Origin: a virus
IMG/VR virus record: IMGVR_UViG_3300046724_000355
Coordinates: 1 to 61,057 of that record
DNA: 61,057 bases
Direction: 5' to 3' (one strand)
How positions within the stretch are numbered: the first letter of the stretch is position 1; every line of letters starts with the position of its first letter. Position numbers and translations under genes: made by a program. Of the stretch, positions 44,133 through 51,703 are shown in pieces. The notes under the pieces are model-generated. The model was not told the DNA's origin. It saw nothing but the letters and a program-made list of their open reading frames with translations, and ran no database searches.

Positions 44133-44884
44133 TCACAGTCGTTCATCTCCGCGGCACCATGGAACCGCTTACCCAGGGCGGCATCTCGATGACGCTCCTC
44201 GGAGCCCTCGACCCAGCGAAGTTCGCGTACGTTCTCGTTCGATATCCGGCCGACTATGGCGATCCGATCCCCTTCGGCGAATCGAACCTCATCGGCCGCA
44301 CCAACGCCATCAAGGAAATCGCCGCCGCCCCGGGGCCGGTGATGCTCACCGGCTACTCGGCTGGAAGCTTCATTGCCGGAGACCTGGCCATGGACATCGT
44401 GAACGGAATAGTCGACGGCATCGACCCGAGCAAGCTGGTCGCGGTCGCACTGCTCGCGGACCCGAAACGCCCGGAAGGTGCCGGGGTCCCGCAGATCTAC
44501 ACGCCCGGCGGCTACGGCATCGCCGGACAACGCGACATCACCGGCGTCCCAGTGTTTTGGGGCACGGCGAGCATGGACCCGATCGCCGCATTGGATGGCT
44601 CGAATCCGTTGCGGACGGTGGCTGACCTGTCGGTATTCGCGTCGATCGATCCGGACCGGTGGGAGACGTGGGCGCTGTCTATTCAGGCGACCGTCGTGAA
44701 CCGGTCGCTGCAACCGGCGTGGAAGTTCTGGCTGCAGCCGTGGATGTGGGTCGACGCCGCGCACGCCCTCGATCTGTACATCAGGTTGGGCGGGCACACC
44801 GATGACTACCTGCGCCAGGGAATCTGCACGGCGCTCGCCGAGGCAGTGACCGCGGCTGTCAGCGTCGAAGGCGGTGCGGCATGA
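44129..44884 (+). CDS. lysB: LysB mycolylarabinogalactan esterase
   Basis: This 251-residue alpha/beta hydrolase has the nucleophile motif TGYSAGS (S77), an acid likely at D150 (D111 is an alternative) and the His in GGHTDDYL (H223). This matches phage LysB, which cuts mycolic acids from arabinogalactan and finishes lysis of mycolate bacteria. Oddly, it lies in the early operon 20 kb from the lysin-holin genes. It has no signal peptide, as is normal for LysB. Confidence 0.85.
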   Translation: MITVVHLRGTMEPLTQGGISMTLLGALDPAKFAYVLVRYPADYGDPIPFGESNLIGRTNAIKEIAAAPGPVMLTGYSAGSFIAGDLAMDIVNGIVDGIDPSKLVAVALLADPKRPEGAGVPQIYTPGGYGIAGQRDITGVPVFWGTASMDPIAALDGSNPLRTVADLSVFASIDPDRWETWALSIQATVVNRSLQPAWKFWLQPWMWVDAAHALDLYIRLGGHTDDYLRQGICTALAEAVTAAVSVEGGAA

Positions 44885-45033
44885 CGACATGGCTGTTTTC
44901 TATTCTCGCGATCGTCTTGAGCTGCGCCTCAATCGGCATGTCGGCGTGGACGTTCCGCATCCTCCGCCAGACGGCCCGGCTTTGGAAGCAGGCGGCCCAG
45001 ATCCAGAAGCGAAACGATGAGGCGCAGCCATGA
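44881..45033 (+). CDS. Small membrane protein (50 aa)
   Basis: One N-terminal transmembrane helix (TTWLFSILAIVLSCASIGMS) and a basic helical tail. It overlaps the LysB stop (ATGA), so the two are likely translated together. A lysis helper is possible but unproven. Confidence 0.6.
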   Translation: MTTWLFSILAIVLSCASIGMSAWTFRILRQTARLWKQAAQIQKRNDEAQP

Positions 45034-45380
45034 AGTCCTACGAGGAATACGAGCAGACCGCCAAGGATGGCCGCCCGTTCTCATGCGGCACCGATTGGGA
45101 GGTGTGGCAGTACGCCGTGTGCCTCGGCAACGGTCGAGATGACCGCCGCTGCCTCAATGACGACGGCATCGACGAGGGCGAAGGCTGCCCGCTGATCCTG
45201 TTGTCCCTCAATGACAGAACGCCCGTCGAATGGCTCAGCCCAAGAGGGCATGTGATCAAGTCGTGCCGCGCGAAGACCACAGCCGCGGACGCTCGGAGAG
45301 CCGAGTGGTACGCCGCAGCCGACGCCAGGCGAGAGGCACTCGCCGCCGCCCACTACCCGATGTTCCCGGAGGTGCCTTGA
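45030..45380 (+). CDS. Hypothetical protein (116 aa)
   Basis: The Trp/Cys-rich N-terminal half (SCGTDWEVWQYAVCLGNGRD, then CLNDDGIDEGEGCPL) may bind metal. The C-terminal half is helical and Ala-rich. No family recognised. Confidence 0.55.
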   Translation: MKSYEEYEQTAKDGRPFSCGTDWEVWQYAVCLGNGRDDRRCLNDDGIDEGEGCPLILLSLNDRTPVEWLSPRGHVIKSCRAKTTAADARRAEWYAAADARREALAAAHYPMFPEVP

Positions 45381-45847
45381 TGGGCTGTTTCGAAATCTCA
45401 GACCGTGCGGCCTTCGATATCGCCATTATCGACGCGGGTAATGCCGCGGTCGGTATGTGGGTACGCGCAGGCTCATGGGTCGCGCAATACGGCACCGACA
45501 TCCCTACGGCCGCGCTGCGGATCATGGGAACCCGCAAGGACATCGACCGCCTGGTGTCCGCAGGACTGATAGCTCCGGCTGGCCCGGACGCGTGGCGGTT
45601 GACCGAGTCACCGCTGGGGCGAGTCGTTCGCGAACAGAACCGCGCGCGTATCAGCCCCGAGGTTCGGCAGGCAGTCTTCGCGCGCGACCGCTTCCGGTGT
45701 ATCGACTGCGGTTCTGCCGATGATCTGACCCTCGATCACGTCCACCCGTGGTCGCTGGGCGGAAGCGATAAGCCGGAGAACCTCCAGACCCTGTGCCGTC
45801 CGTGCAATTCGAAGAAGGGCGCACGCATCGATCCGGAGGTGACGTGA
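45380..45847 (+). CDS. HNH endonuclease with N-terminal winged-helix-like domain
   Basis: The first 85 residues look like a small helical domain (ALRIMGTRKDIDRLVSAGLI). Residues 90-155 are a clear HNH: RDRFRCIDCGSADDLTLDHV, then LCRPCNSKKGARID. TGATG and TGATGG overlaps on both sides. The pairing with the replication-initiator-like gene next door is common in actinophage early regions. Confidence 0.82.
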   Translation: MGCFEISDRAAFDIAIIDAGNAAVGMWVRAGSWVAQYGTDIPTAALRIMGTRKDIDRLVSAGLIAPAGPDAWRLTESPLGRVVREQNRARISPEVRQAVFARDRFRCIDCGSADDLTLDHVHPWSLGGSDKPENLQTLCRPCNSKKGARIDPEVT

Positions 45848-46944
45848 TGGCTCTGGACCCGCGCGAGTTCATCCGGTTGCACGCCGGAATGCCGGAGCAC
45901 CCGAAGGTCGATCCGCTCTCGGATGCGGCATTTCGGTGCCTGATCGAGGCGTGGTGCCTGTGTCGGCGAACGCGCAACGACGGACGGATTCCTGTCGGAA
46001 CTTGGCAAAAAAAGTGGAAGGCGAAGGCACGGAAGGAGCTCATCGATGCGGGTCTCGTTGTGCTCGACAAAGATGCGGCAGTTATGCGGGACTGGCTGGA
46101 GCATCAGCCCAGTGTCGAGGACCTGGATCTGAAGCGTCAGGCACGGATAGAGGCTGGTCGGAAGGGTGGAGTGAAGTCCGGCGAGTCCCGAAGGGGAGGA
46201 AGCAAACCGGCAACCAAACCTGAAGCAAATGCTTCAGCACTTGCTTCGCCTGAGCTTGAGCAACAGCTGAAGCAAAACCCCAACCAAATCGAACCAGAGT
46301 TAGAGATAGAGAAAGAGAGTTCTTACGTTGGGGGGGTCTCTTACGTAGGCAACGCGCGCGAAATCGAACCCCCACCCCCCAGCTGCCCAAGGCATTCCGA
46401 GTTCACGAACGACTGCGCCGACTGTGTGGGTTCGAGCGTCGGCCGCGAGCAGTGGCTGCGCGACCGGATCGCTGCGACCGAGCCGCCGCGCTACTGCCCA
46501 CGCCATCCCACCGGCACGGACATCCCGTGCCGCGATTGCCAGGCGCTGCGCCTGCTTCACGAGCAGTGGCGGCAGGACCGGGAGGGAGCGCTCGCGGAGC
46601 GCCGCCGCGCTGATGCCGCCGCGCAGTCAGCGGCAGCGCGATCTACCGCCGAGGACCGCGCCCGCGCCATCGAGAACTGCACGATGTGCGACGCCGAGGG
46701 CCGCATCGACGGCTGGGTGTGTGGCCATGACCCGGCCCGCATGCCGAAGCCGGGCCGGGGTGCCGCGGCGGTTCGGCTCGCCCGGTGCCGCATGTGCGAC
46801 GCGGACGGGCTCCAGCCGGATGGTGCTCGCTGCGATCACAGCAGTCCCTCACCCGACCCGCCTCCGTCCGCGAGCGTGCCGACTGGCCGGTCGGAACAGG
46901 CATCCCAAGATCAGCCCACCACCCAGGAGAACGCCCATGCTTGA
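45847..46944 (+). CDS. Putative replication initiation protein with Cys-rich C-terminus
   Basis: The N-terminal 100 residues form a winged-helix-like domain (AGMPEHPKVDPLSDAAFRCL, later KELIDAGLVVLD and RDWLEHQPS) seen in phage replisome organisers. A low-complexity linker follows (about 115-165). The C-terminal part has repeated CPRH..CxxC units (CPRHSEFTNDCADC, CPRHPTGTDIPCRDC, CTMCDAEG, CRMCDADG), probably zinc-binding. At 365 residues it is the only replication-type gene here. Iteron-like repeats lie inside the linker-coding part, as in lambda O. Confidence 0.6.
   Translation: MALDPREFIRLHAGMPEHPKVDPLSDAAFRCLIEAWCLCRRTRNDGRIPVGTWQKKWKAKARKELIDAGLVVLDKDAAVMRDWLEHQPSVEDLDLKRQARIEAGRKGGVKSGESRRGGSKPATKPEANASALASPELEQQLKQNPNQIEPELEIEKESSYVGGVSYVGNAREIEPPPPSCPRHSEFTNDCADCVGSSVGREQWLRDRIAATEPPRYCPRHPTGTDIPCRDCQALRLLHEQWRQDREGALAERRRADAAAQSAAARSTAEDRARAIENCTMCDAEGRIDGWVCGHDPARMPKPGRGAAAVRLARCRMCDADGLQPDGARCDHSSPSPDPPPSASVPTGRSEQASQDQPTTQENAHA
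46199..46345. other. Candidate replication origin: GAAGCAA iterons and A-rich tract
   Basis: GAAGCAAA occurs at 46199-46206, 46222-46229 and 46269-46276. Inverted TGCTTC copies are at 46230 and 46242. Two of them form the perfect palindrome CTGAAGCAAATGCTTCAG (46220-46237). An A-rich, C-poor stretch (about 46275-46325) and a G-run follow. This arrangement inside an initiator gene resembles lambda ori. Function inferred. Confidence 0.45.
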
Positions 46945-47248
46945 ACCCCAGCGGTACCGCAAGCGCCCCGTCGTCATCGAGGCGATGCAGTGGACCGGCG
47001 ACAACGCCGACGCCATCACGGCGTGGTACGTCAGCGATTTCACCGACCACGAGTTCAGCACTCTCGATCCCGAAGACGCGACAGACAACCCGGTCGCCAC
47101 CGCGCAAATCTGGGTGGCCGCGAATGGCGTGTACGCGCCGATCGAAACCGGCGAGTGGATCATCCGCGACAGCCGCGGCTATTACCCGTGCAAGGCCGAT
47201 GTCTTCGCTCAGACCTACGAGCTGGTGGACGAGGAATCCCATGCTTGA
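46937..47248 (+). CDS. Conserved small phage protein (YRKRPVVIEAMQW family)
   Basis: The 103 residues open with RYRKRPVVIEAMQWTGDNAD and end with GYYPCKADVFAQTYELVD. This pattern is widely conserved in phage genomes but of unknown function. AGGAGA upstream. The last 8 bases overlap the next gene. Confidence 0.75.
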   Translation: MLEPQRYRKRPVVIEAMQWTGDNADAITAWYVSDFTDHEFSTLDPEDATDNPVATAQIWVAANGVYAPIETGEWIIRDSRGYYPCKADVFAQTYELVDEESHA

Positions 47249-47573
47249 GATCGCCGTCTACGGCCGCCCCGGTTGTCAGCAGTGCACCGCCACAACCCGT
47301 CACCTCACACGCCTCGGTTTGCCCTATGCCTACCGCGATGTCACCGCGGATCCGTTGTGGTCGGACACCGTCACCGCGCTCGGCTATCAGTCGCTGCCGG
47401 TGGTCACGGTAGGTGATCTGCATTGGTCCGGGTACCGGCATTCCCGGGTCCAGCGCCTGGGTGAGATCCACGCTGCCGCTGCGGATATCGCGGCCCTTGA
47501 GCCTGCGGCGGTGGCATATCTGCTCGCCGACGACGACAGTCCCACCACCCAGGAGAACGAGATCCATGCCTGA
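47241..47573 (+). CDS. Glutaredoxin/NrdH-like thiol redox protein
   Basis: It opens MLEIAVYGRPGCQQCTATTR, the thioredoxin-fold start with a CxxC site. YQSLPVVTVGDLHWSGYRHS follows, matching the cis-Pro and W-SG elements of NrdH. The protein (110 residues) has an extra C-terminal helix. NrdH feeds electrons to ribonucleotide reductase. No reductase gene is visible here, so it may serve the host enzyme. Confidence 0.78.
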   Translation: MLEIAVYGRPGCQQCTATTRHLTRLGLPYAYRDVTADPLWSDTVTALGYQSLPVVTVGDLHWSGYRHSRVQRLGEIHAAAADIAALEPAAVAYLLADDDSPTTQENEIHA

Positions 47574-47964
47574 CGATCGCAATTGCAAACCCGATGATCC
47601 GTGCCTGCCATGCCGGGCCGACTCCGACACCTACGCCAGTCCCGCAGGCGATGACCGCGTCGCCCTGGAGCGGATCGCACGGGATGTCCTGATCGACGGC
47701 GAGTTCCATTCCCCGGCTACGACGATGCTCGGTCTTGTCGATGCCGTCCTCGAGAACGGCTGGAGTCCTCCCGCCCGGGTTATCGAGTCCGCCGAGGACC
47801 TCGAGGCGCTCCCGGACCGCACGGTCATCCGTACCGGCTACGACACCGCAGCCCAGAAGTCTGATGACGTGTGGGAGTTCCCGAACGAGGTCGGCCAGTT
47901 CACGAGCGAAGCCGTCGACCTGCCCGCCACGGTGCTATGGCAGCCCGAGGTGTCCAATGCCTGA
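47566..47964 (+). CDS. Hypothetical protein (132 aa)
   Basis: N-terminal Cys cluster (CKPDDPCLPC), then a helical middle (ERIARDVLIDGEF) and a strand-rich end (DRTVIRTGYDTAAQKSDDVW). Part of the ATGCCTGA-start run of genes. Unknown role. Confidence 0.6.
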   Translation: MPDDRNCKPDDPCLPCRADSDTYASPAGDDRVALERIARDVLIDGEFHSPATTMLGLVDAVLENGWSPPARVIESAEDLEALPDRTVIRTGYDTAAQKSDDVWEFPNEVGQFTSEAVDLPATVLWQPEVSNA

Positions 47965-48502
47965 CCGAGACCTCAGCGCCGAACAGCTCTCCGCGTTCCG
48001 GGCTCATGTGCAGGCCGCTCACGATGAGGTAGAAAGCGGCGTCATTCTCGGCCCGGCATGGCAAGCCCATGCGGCCTACACCGGCAACCCGGCCACTGTG
48101 CTGGAGCTGCTCGACGAACTGGAGCAATTCCGATCCGGCGCGCGGATGAACGTCTACGTCGCCGAAGAGCTGATGACTCGGCACCGCCGGACCGCCGAGC
48201 TGGAGCAGCAGGCGGCCGACCAGACGCTCATGGACCCCAAGCAGTTCGGGGCGATGGTCGCGGCCCTGGACACGGCGGACGCCGCACCGGGGTTGGCCGC
48301 CGTAGTGGCCAAGCGTGCACCGGTCGGGTACATCACCGCCTACCGCACTCCCGAGGGCGAATGGCTGGTCGAGTTCGACGGCGCCCCCTGGCCCACACCC
48401 AAGGCTGCACGCGAAGACCTGTTGGACGCGATCGATCACTGCCTGCCCGGTCTGACGTGCCGCACCCTCACCATTTACGACGAGGAGATTTGGGATGTCT
48501 GA
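47957..48502 (+). CDS. Hypothetical protein, LLDELEQ-type (181 aa)
   Basis: Begins MPDRDLSAEQLSAFRAHVQA and has NPATVLELLDELEQF near residue 50, a motif also present in the next gene. A helical middle and a compact C-terminal alpha/beta part (GYITAYRTPEGEWLVEFDGA) follow. It is probably a duplicate-derived relative of its neighbour. Confidence 0.6.
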   Translation: MPDRDLSAEQLSAFRAHVQAAHDEVESGVILGPAWQAHAAYTGNPATVLELLDELEQFRSGARMNVYVAEELMTRHRRTAELEQQAADQTLMDPKQFGAMVAALDTADAAPGLAAVVAKRAPVGYITAYRTPEGEWLVEFDGAPWPTPKAAREDLLDAIDHCLPGLTCRTLTIYDEEIWDV

Positions 48503-48986
48503 CCGAAACCTCATCGCCGAACTCCGGCGCCTCGCAGTTGCCACATTGGACGAGACGTACGCCCCGGGGTGGCCGTATGGCGGCGGCGGCCCGCCGGTGT
48601 GGTCGGGGTGCATCGACGGCTTGCTCGGCGGCGCGGCTGGAGCTTATTGCGCCGCAGTGAATCCCGAGGTTCTGTTCGGGCTGCTCGACGAGCTGGAGCA
48701 GTTGGAGACCGGCACTCAGGAGATCGTTGACTCCCGCCTGGATTCCGAGGTGTCCACTGCGACAGCGGAACTCCAGCAGGAGCTGGAGCAGGCCCGCGCC
48801 CGCATCACCGAGTTGGAGGCTCCGCAGGCTGATCATGCCGGATATGTGGTACTCCACGGCGACTTGAACCGGGACGACCTGGAGCTTGTGGACAAGCGAG
48901 TGTTCTCCGACCTCGAAATCGCGGGCGATCGGGCCGAATTCGGCGGCAGCGTGTACGAGCTGCGGGAGGTGACCGACCATGCATGA
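48495..48986 (+). CDS. Hypothetical protein, LLDELEQ-type (163 aa)
   Basis: Shares the NPEVLFGLLDELEQLE block with the previous gene. It adds a coiled coil (STATAELQQELEQARARITE) and a C-terminal beta part (YVVLHGDLNRDDLELVDKRV). The N-terminal half carries a Gly/Trp-rich loop. Unknown function. Confidence 0.6.
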   Translation: MSDRNLIAELRRLAVATLDETYAPGWPYGGGGPPVWSGCIDGLLGGAAGAYCAAVNPEVLFGLLDELEQLETGTQEIVDSRLDSEVSTATAELQQELEQARARITELEAPQADHAGYVVLHGDLNRDDLELVDKRVFSDLEIAGDRAEFGGSVYELREVTDHA

Positions 48987-49440
48987 CCGAGAAGATCTGG
49001 CGCGATTGCTAGCTGAGCAGCTCTACGACCGCGGCGAGTACGTCCCCGACTGGCCCGAGGACGAGAAGACGCTGCACCGCGACCACACAGCGTGGACTGA
49101 CTTCGCGGATCGGGAGACCAAGGTACAGGCGCTGCGATTCCAGAAGGCTGCGGACGCGGTCCTCCGTGAGTTCCTGGTGGTGCCGCGCAGCGACATCACC
49201 GACCCGATCGCCGCTGAACTCCTGCCGGTGCCGGTGGGTTTCGTTGTCCTCGCCAAGCGGCCGGATCGCCACGAGAAGGACGCGTTCCGCTACGAGGTGG
49301 CCGGATCCATCTGGCCGACCCGCGAGCCCGTAGAGAACCACCAGGCGTACTGCGAGGGCACTGCGGCGGCCGACCCTGAGCGGTACCGGGGCGTCGAGTA
49401 CGTCACCGGCGAAGTCCGGGAGGTGCCCGATGGCCCCTGA
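48979..49440 (+). CDS. Hypothetical protein (153 aa)
   Basis: Helical N-terminus (REDLARLLAEQLYDRGEYVP), a charged middle, and an alpha/beta end (GFVVLAKRPDRHEKDAFRYE). No family recognised. Overlaps both neighbours. Confidence 0.55.
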   Translation: MHDREDLARLLAEQLYDRGEYVPDWPEDEKTLHRDHTAWTDFADRETKVQALRFQKAADAVLREFLVVPRSDITDPIAAELLPVPVGFVVLAKRPDRHEKDAFRYEVAGSIWPTREPVENHQAYCEGTAAADPERYRGVEYVTGEVREVPDGP

Positions 49441-49648
49441 CCGGTTCAACGACGACACCTTGGACGACGGCCACGATCCCGACCGTTGCCCGAAGTGGTT
49501 CGGCGAGGACAGCGAAGGCCGGCCGCGGCCATGTCTGCGTTGTAAGCCGCATCTGCGTCCCGGGTTTCGCCGGGACTATTACCCCGAATCGCTCCCGTCC
49601 GCCGCCGCCCAAGCAGCGATTGAAGCAGCCGAAAGAGAGGACCCCTGA
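49430..49648 (+). CDS. Small Cys-containing protein (72 aa)
   Basis: Three Cys (DRCPKWFG, RPCLRCKPHL) and His suggest a zinc site. ATG after GGGAGG within the end of the previous gene. Unknown role. Confidence 0.55.
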   Translation: MAPDRFNDDTLDDGHDPDRCPKWFGEDSEGRPRPCLRCKPHLRPGFRRDYYPESLPSAAAQAAIEAAEREDP

Positions 49649-50154
49649 TGGGGATGAGTCTGAGTGGAGATGTGTTCTGGGGCTTCGACCTCGGATGGAG
49701 TGACGACATCGAAGAGGACGAGATGCCGCAATGGTGGCAGAACGACGAGGAGTGGGAGGAGGTCCTCGCGCGTGCCCTCGGCTGGGTCGAAGCACCTCAT
49801 CCGACATGGCCCGAAGGACTGAATGACTACCGGATAGCCGGAGAAGAGCGCGACCGCATACGAACACAGTTCGAGACGACGCCCGAGTATCAAACGTGGT
49901 CGGAGAACCGTAGCCAACTGCACTCTCTGGTCGAGAGCATCGGCGTCGAAATCGACAGCTACGGCTACGAATACGGCGCGAGGGCAGTTCGTGTGAAGGC
50001 GTCGGCGCAACGCTGCGATTACAGCGCTAGGCGGCTGACTGACCTTGTTGTCGGTCCTGGGTGGCCAGAGGAGCTGGCGCGGTTCTGTGAGCTGCTGGAG
50101 CTTCGGGTACCCGCAGAAGGTCCGGGCTGGCACGTTTGCGCGTCGTGGGGATGA
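49648..50154 (+). CDS. Hypothetical acidic protein (168 aa)
   Basis: Starts MGMSLSGDVFWGFDLGWSDD and has a Trp/Glu-rich region (MPQWWQNDEEWEEVL). Then comes a more ordered part (IGVEIDSYGYEYGARAVRVK). Acidic Trp-rich phage proteins are sometimes DNA mimics that block host proteins; that is only a guess here. TGATG overlap at the start. Confidence 0.6.
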   Translation: MGMSLSGDVFWGFDLGWSDDIEEDEMPQWWQNDEEWEEVLARALGWVEAPHPTWPEGLNDYRIAGEERDRIRTQFETTPEYQTWSENRSQLHSLVESIGVEIDSYGYEYGARAVRVKASAQRCDYSARRLTDLVVGPGWPEELARFCELLELRVPAEGPGWHVCASWG

Positions 50155-50393
50155 GCCGAATGATCCTGCGTACCTTCCAGCTTCACCGCACAGAGGACGT
50201 GAACGGCCTGAGCGGATCCGGTGTCGTGGCTGACGGCGTGGTCTTCCCTGACGGCCGTTGCGCATACCGGTGGCGTACCGGTGTCGCGAAGGTGGCGACA
50301 ACGGTGACCGCGGACCGGATCGAGGACGTGGAAGCGCTCCACGGGCATGAGGGCCGCACCCGCATCGTGTGGACGGGAGCCGACCATGCCTGA
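50151..50393 (+). CDS. Hypothetical protein (80 aa)
   Basis: ATG at 50151 overlaps the previous stop. A beta-rich small domain (VVADGVVFPDGRCAYRWRTG, then EALHGHEGRTRIVWTG). This strand pattern recurs in actinophage small proteins. Unknown function. Confidence 0.55.
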   Translation: MSRMILRTFQLHRTEDVNGLSGSGVVADGVVFPDGRCAYRWRTGVAKVATTVTADRIEDVEALHGHEGRTRIVWTGADHA

Positions 50394-50580
50394 GCCTGCC
50401 GCCTGGATCCGGCAGATCGAGGACGCCGCAGAGCGTGGAAGCCGCGGCACCTTCGGCCCCTGCGGCGAACAAGGCTGCGACGCCTGTGATTGGCGCCCGC
50501 CGGTCGCACCGACCCCGACAGGCATTGTCGGCGAGGCTATCTCGATGCTGTCCCAGCTCACCCGTGGGGGTGGAAAGTGA
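50386..50580 (+). CDS. Small protein with CxxxxCxxC (64 aa)
   Basis: PCGEQGCDACDW gives three close Cys; the rest is short helices. The gene overlaps both neighbours. Unknown. Confidence 0.5.
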   Translation: MPEPAAWIRQIEDAAERGSRGTFGPCGEQGCDACDWRPPVAPTPTGIVGEAISMLSQLTRGGGK

Positions 50581-50894
50581 CTCCCGAGGAAATCGGGGCC
50601 GAGGCCATCAATCGGCTGGCGCGCATGCAATTCGAGCACGACGAGCCGAGCCCTGGTGACCGGTATGAGGATTGGGCTCCGCAGTACCGGCGTGAGGCCA
50701 CCAAGTTCGTGGACGCCCTCGGCGACATGCTGCCGACCGCCATCGAGTGGGGTTATGTCTGCGGCGAATGCGATGTCGAGCAGCCCGGTGTGCCGTGCGT
50801 GCGTTCGACCGACGAGGTTGCCATCCGGAAGATGCATTCCGGGTTGCCGATCCTTCGCCGTTACCACCACGACTGGCAGGAGGTGACCGAATGA
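50577..50894 (+). CDS. Hypothetical protein (105 aa)
   Basis: GTG overlapping the previous stop. Helical N-terminal half (AINRLARMQFEHDEPSPGDR), a Cys pair (VCGECDVEQPGVPC), and a helical end. Unknown. Confidence 0.55.
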   Translation: MTPEEIGAEAINRLARMQFEHDEPSPGDRYEDWAPQYRREATKFVDALGDMLPTAIEWGYVCGECDVEQPGVPCVRSTDEVAIRKMHSGLPILRRYHHDWQEVTE

Positions 50895-51139
50895 CGCTGG
50901 TCTTGCCGGATGGCTGGCCCGATGGCCCGATGGATGAAGTGCTCGGCGAGCTTCTGAAGGCCGCGTTCATCGCCTGCTGCGAGCCCGGCTCATATGTGAA
51001 CGGGGATCGATCGTATTCCCCGGCTTGCACTCGCTTGGACGGCTGGTTTGATCTGCGCCGCATCGGCGTAGCCATTGCCCCGCACATGCGAGCGCTCATC
51101 CCCAGCGCCGAATCCAACGACCAAACCCCTCAAATCTGA
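50891..51139 (+). CDS. Hypothetical protein (82 aa)
   Basis: Begins MTLVLPDGWPDGPMDEVLGE, then a helical stretch with three Cys. ATGA overlap with the previous gene. Unknown. Confidence 0.55.
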   Translation: MTLVLPDGWPDGPMDEVLGELLKAAFIACCEPGSYVNGDRSYSPACTRLDGWFDLRRIGVAIAPHMRALIPSAESNDQTPQI

Positions 51140-51152
51140 ACCAGGAGACCCC

Positions 51153-51416
51153 ATGTCCGACCACCCGACTTTGTCGATGCACGAATCCGAGCTCGCCGAT
51201 TACCACCCCGACACCGCCGCGCCGTCCACCATCAACAACCGTGGCGACCTCGAGCTCGCCTTCGCCCACGCCATGTACGGCAGCCATGTGGACTCCGGCA
51301 CCCCCATCGGTTTGGAGGTGGTCAACACGATCGGCCGCGAGCTGGTCGCCCCGTACGTCGACGCGTTGCTGCGGACCCCGGGCCTGCACATCACCTACGC
51401 GCCGGGACAGCCCTAA
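51153..51416 (+). CDS. Hypothetical protein, last gene of early operon (87 aa)
   Basis: ATG follows AGGAGA. A helical product with STINNRGDLELAFAHAMYGS and a GLEVVNTIGRELVAPYVDAL helix. A weak hairpin (CGCGCGG/CCGCGCG, 51431-51458) follows and may end the operon before the excisionase gene. Confidence 0.6.
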   Translation: MSDHPTLSMHESELADYHPDTAAPSTINNRGDLELAFAHAMYGSHVDSGTPIGLEVVNTIGRELVAPYVDALLRTPGLHITYAPGQP

Positions 51417-51430
51417 CCGATTCTGCGGTC

Positions 51431-51470
51431 CGCGCGGCAACCGGTGAGCGACCGCGCGACCTCTTGTTAT
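51431..51470 (+). terminator. Weak hairpin between early operon and excisionase gene
   Basis: A 7-bp stem CGCGCGG (51431-51437) / CCGCGCG (51452-51458), followed by ACCTCTTGTTA. Partial termination is plausible. Confidence 0.35.
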
Positions 51471-51496
51471 CCCTCACTCCGGCAAGGAGATTCGCT

Positions 51497-51685
51497 GTGT
51501 CGACCCAGGCATACCTCACCAGAGATCAAGTCGCGAAGCGGCTCGGACTCGCACCCAAGACACTCGCCAATTGGGCGTCCGAGGGTAAGGGGCCGAAATT
51601 CATTCGGTTCGGACGTAAACGCGGGCGCGTCCGATACCCAGCCGAAGAATTCGAAGCGTGGGACAAGACACACACCGAAACCTAA
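51497..51685 (+). CDS. xis: Excisionase / recombination directionality factor (HTH)
   Basis: GTG start after AAGGAGA. The 62 residues are a MerR-like helix-turn-helix (YLTRDQVAKRLGLAPKTLAN, then KFIRFGRKRGRVRYPAEEFE), the usual fold of actinophage excisionases. It sits 18 bases upstream of the integrase on the same strand. It would bend attP/attL-attR DNA and favour excision. Confidence 0.8.
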   Translation: MSTQAYLTRDQVAKRLGLAPKTLANWASEGKGPKFIRFGRKRGRVRYPAEEFEAWDKTHTET

Positions 51686-51703
51686 CAACACCAAGGGGAA
51701 TGG

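Noticed and set aside
45847-46944. DNA polymerase, helicase or primase
   Set aside because: No such motifs are visible anywhere in the window; only the initiator-like gene remains.
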